Below are positions 63,617 to 64,000 of a stretch of 64,000 bases of DNA, piece by piece. The notes below the pieces were generated by a model. It saw nothing but the letters and a program-made list of their open reading frames with translations, was not told where the DNA came from and ran no database searches. The DNA is taken from NCBI GenBank assembly GCA_041821315.1, contig JBGUEO010000019.1:18534-82533 (forward strand), given 5' to 3'. The stretch's first letter is position 1. Every line of letters starts with the position of its first letter. Source of the DNA: DIGJ01 sp041821315. Lineage in GTDB: Bacteria; Bacillota; Clostridia; Lachnospirales; Lachnospiraceae. Made by a program: the position numbers and the translations under genes.

Positions 63617-64000
63617 TAATGGAATCATATATAGAAAAGTTATATAACTTTTTTGAATTGTGTATTGGACTTAAAGTAGGAAATCCTATTAAGGTATACT
63701 GTGTCCGGCAAAAAATACATTTTGGTATTCTAAACAAAAATATTTTAAATTAAAGGATAATAATATTAGAATACTAGCAGAATGGAAGTATCCTGAAAAA
63801 GAAAATATTATAATTATTCGGAATATGATTTAATGTTACATAGAAGTAGTTTTGTCATTAAGAGCAGGGTGTCCGATTCGAACTGTTTCAGCTAAAAAAA
63901 GTTAGGAAATAAAATTCATATCAAAGAGAGTGTGAAACTATAAATTAGGTAGTGTAAAATAAATTGTGTCTTTGGAAATAAATGGCTCTTTCTTGGAAAG
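63617..64000. other. AT-rich tail without a convincing gene
   Basis: No ORF with start and ribosome site is seen. A short open stretch without a start codon (about 63694-63831) ends with a TAA, and the base string GTGTCCG occurs twice (near 63701 and 63870). It could hold gene remnants or the 5' region of a gene outside the window. Confidence 0.4.

Overview
The window comes from a low-GC Firmicute, very probably a Lachnospiraceae (Clostridium cluster XIVa) chromosome. The support is strong AT bias, AGGAGG-type ribosome binding sites, the SCIFF peptide with its radical SAM maturase beside secDF, a CIRCE-controlled groESL, an alpha2-type glycyl-tRNA synthetase, pyruvate phosphate dikinase, and small families (TIGR04086, DUF1292, TIGR01906, DUF6106-, DUF6179- and DUF6323-like) that I associate with this group. 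I see no rRNA, tRNA, CRISPR array, prophage or intact insertion sequence. The genus cannot be fixed from the sequence alone.

Layout. 1-2066 (minus) is a window-truncated GGDEF/EAL sensor. 2259-3725 is tgt-yajC. 3791-5957 (minus) holds mntH and a PHP phosphoesterase. 6131-10516 is a TIGR04086 membrane protein, the SCIFF precursor scfA, its maturase scfB and fused secDF. 10647-15370 carries recJ, an orphan eutH-like permease and an aminopeptidase P. 15485-22304 is the most unusual locus: two MalF/MalG-like permeases, a membrane-fusion (HlyD-type) adaptor, a MacB-periplasmic-domain-like protein without a permease core, and a 755-residue lipoprotein that appears to fuse a propeller to a solute-binding domain. 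No ATPase gene is present. 22508-28315 is pyk followed by purM-purN-purD-glyA. 28400-30292 is a MarR/MATE pair. 30418-33033 is a DUF1292 gene and groESL.

33247-42761 is a sugar regulon whose gene content matches the E. coli D-allose system: LacI-type regulator, binding protein, ATPase, permease, AlsE-like epimerase, AlsK-like ROK kinase and RpiB isomerase. A methyl-accepting chemotaxis protein and a DUF4867 protein follow. Two LacI-type operators lie upstream of the binding-protein gene. 42941-46302 holds a DUF6106-like gene, guaB, an amidase and a dCMP deaminase. 46429-50528 is a Na/Pi cotransporter-PhoU fusion with a PhoP/PhoR-type two-component system. 51318-57649 is a HAD phosphatase, an M16C protease, era-yqzL-recO and a lipoprotein. 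57669-63443 is glyS, the minus-strand DUF6323/DUF6179 pair and ppdK. The last 0.5 kb has no convincing gene.

Several ORFs begin upstream of the likely translation start; I moved those starts to the codon with a Shine-Dalgarno sequence. All family names come from motifs and remembered family features; no database search was run.
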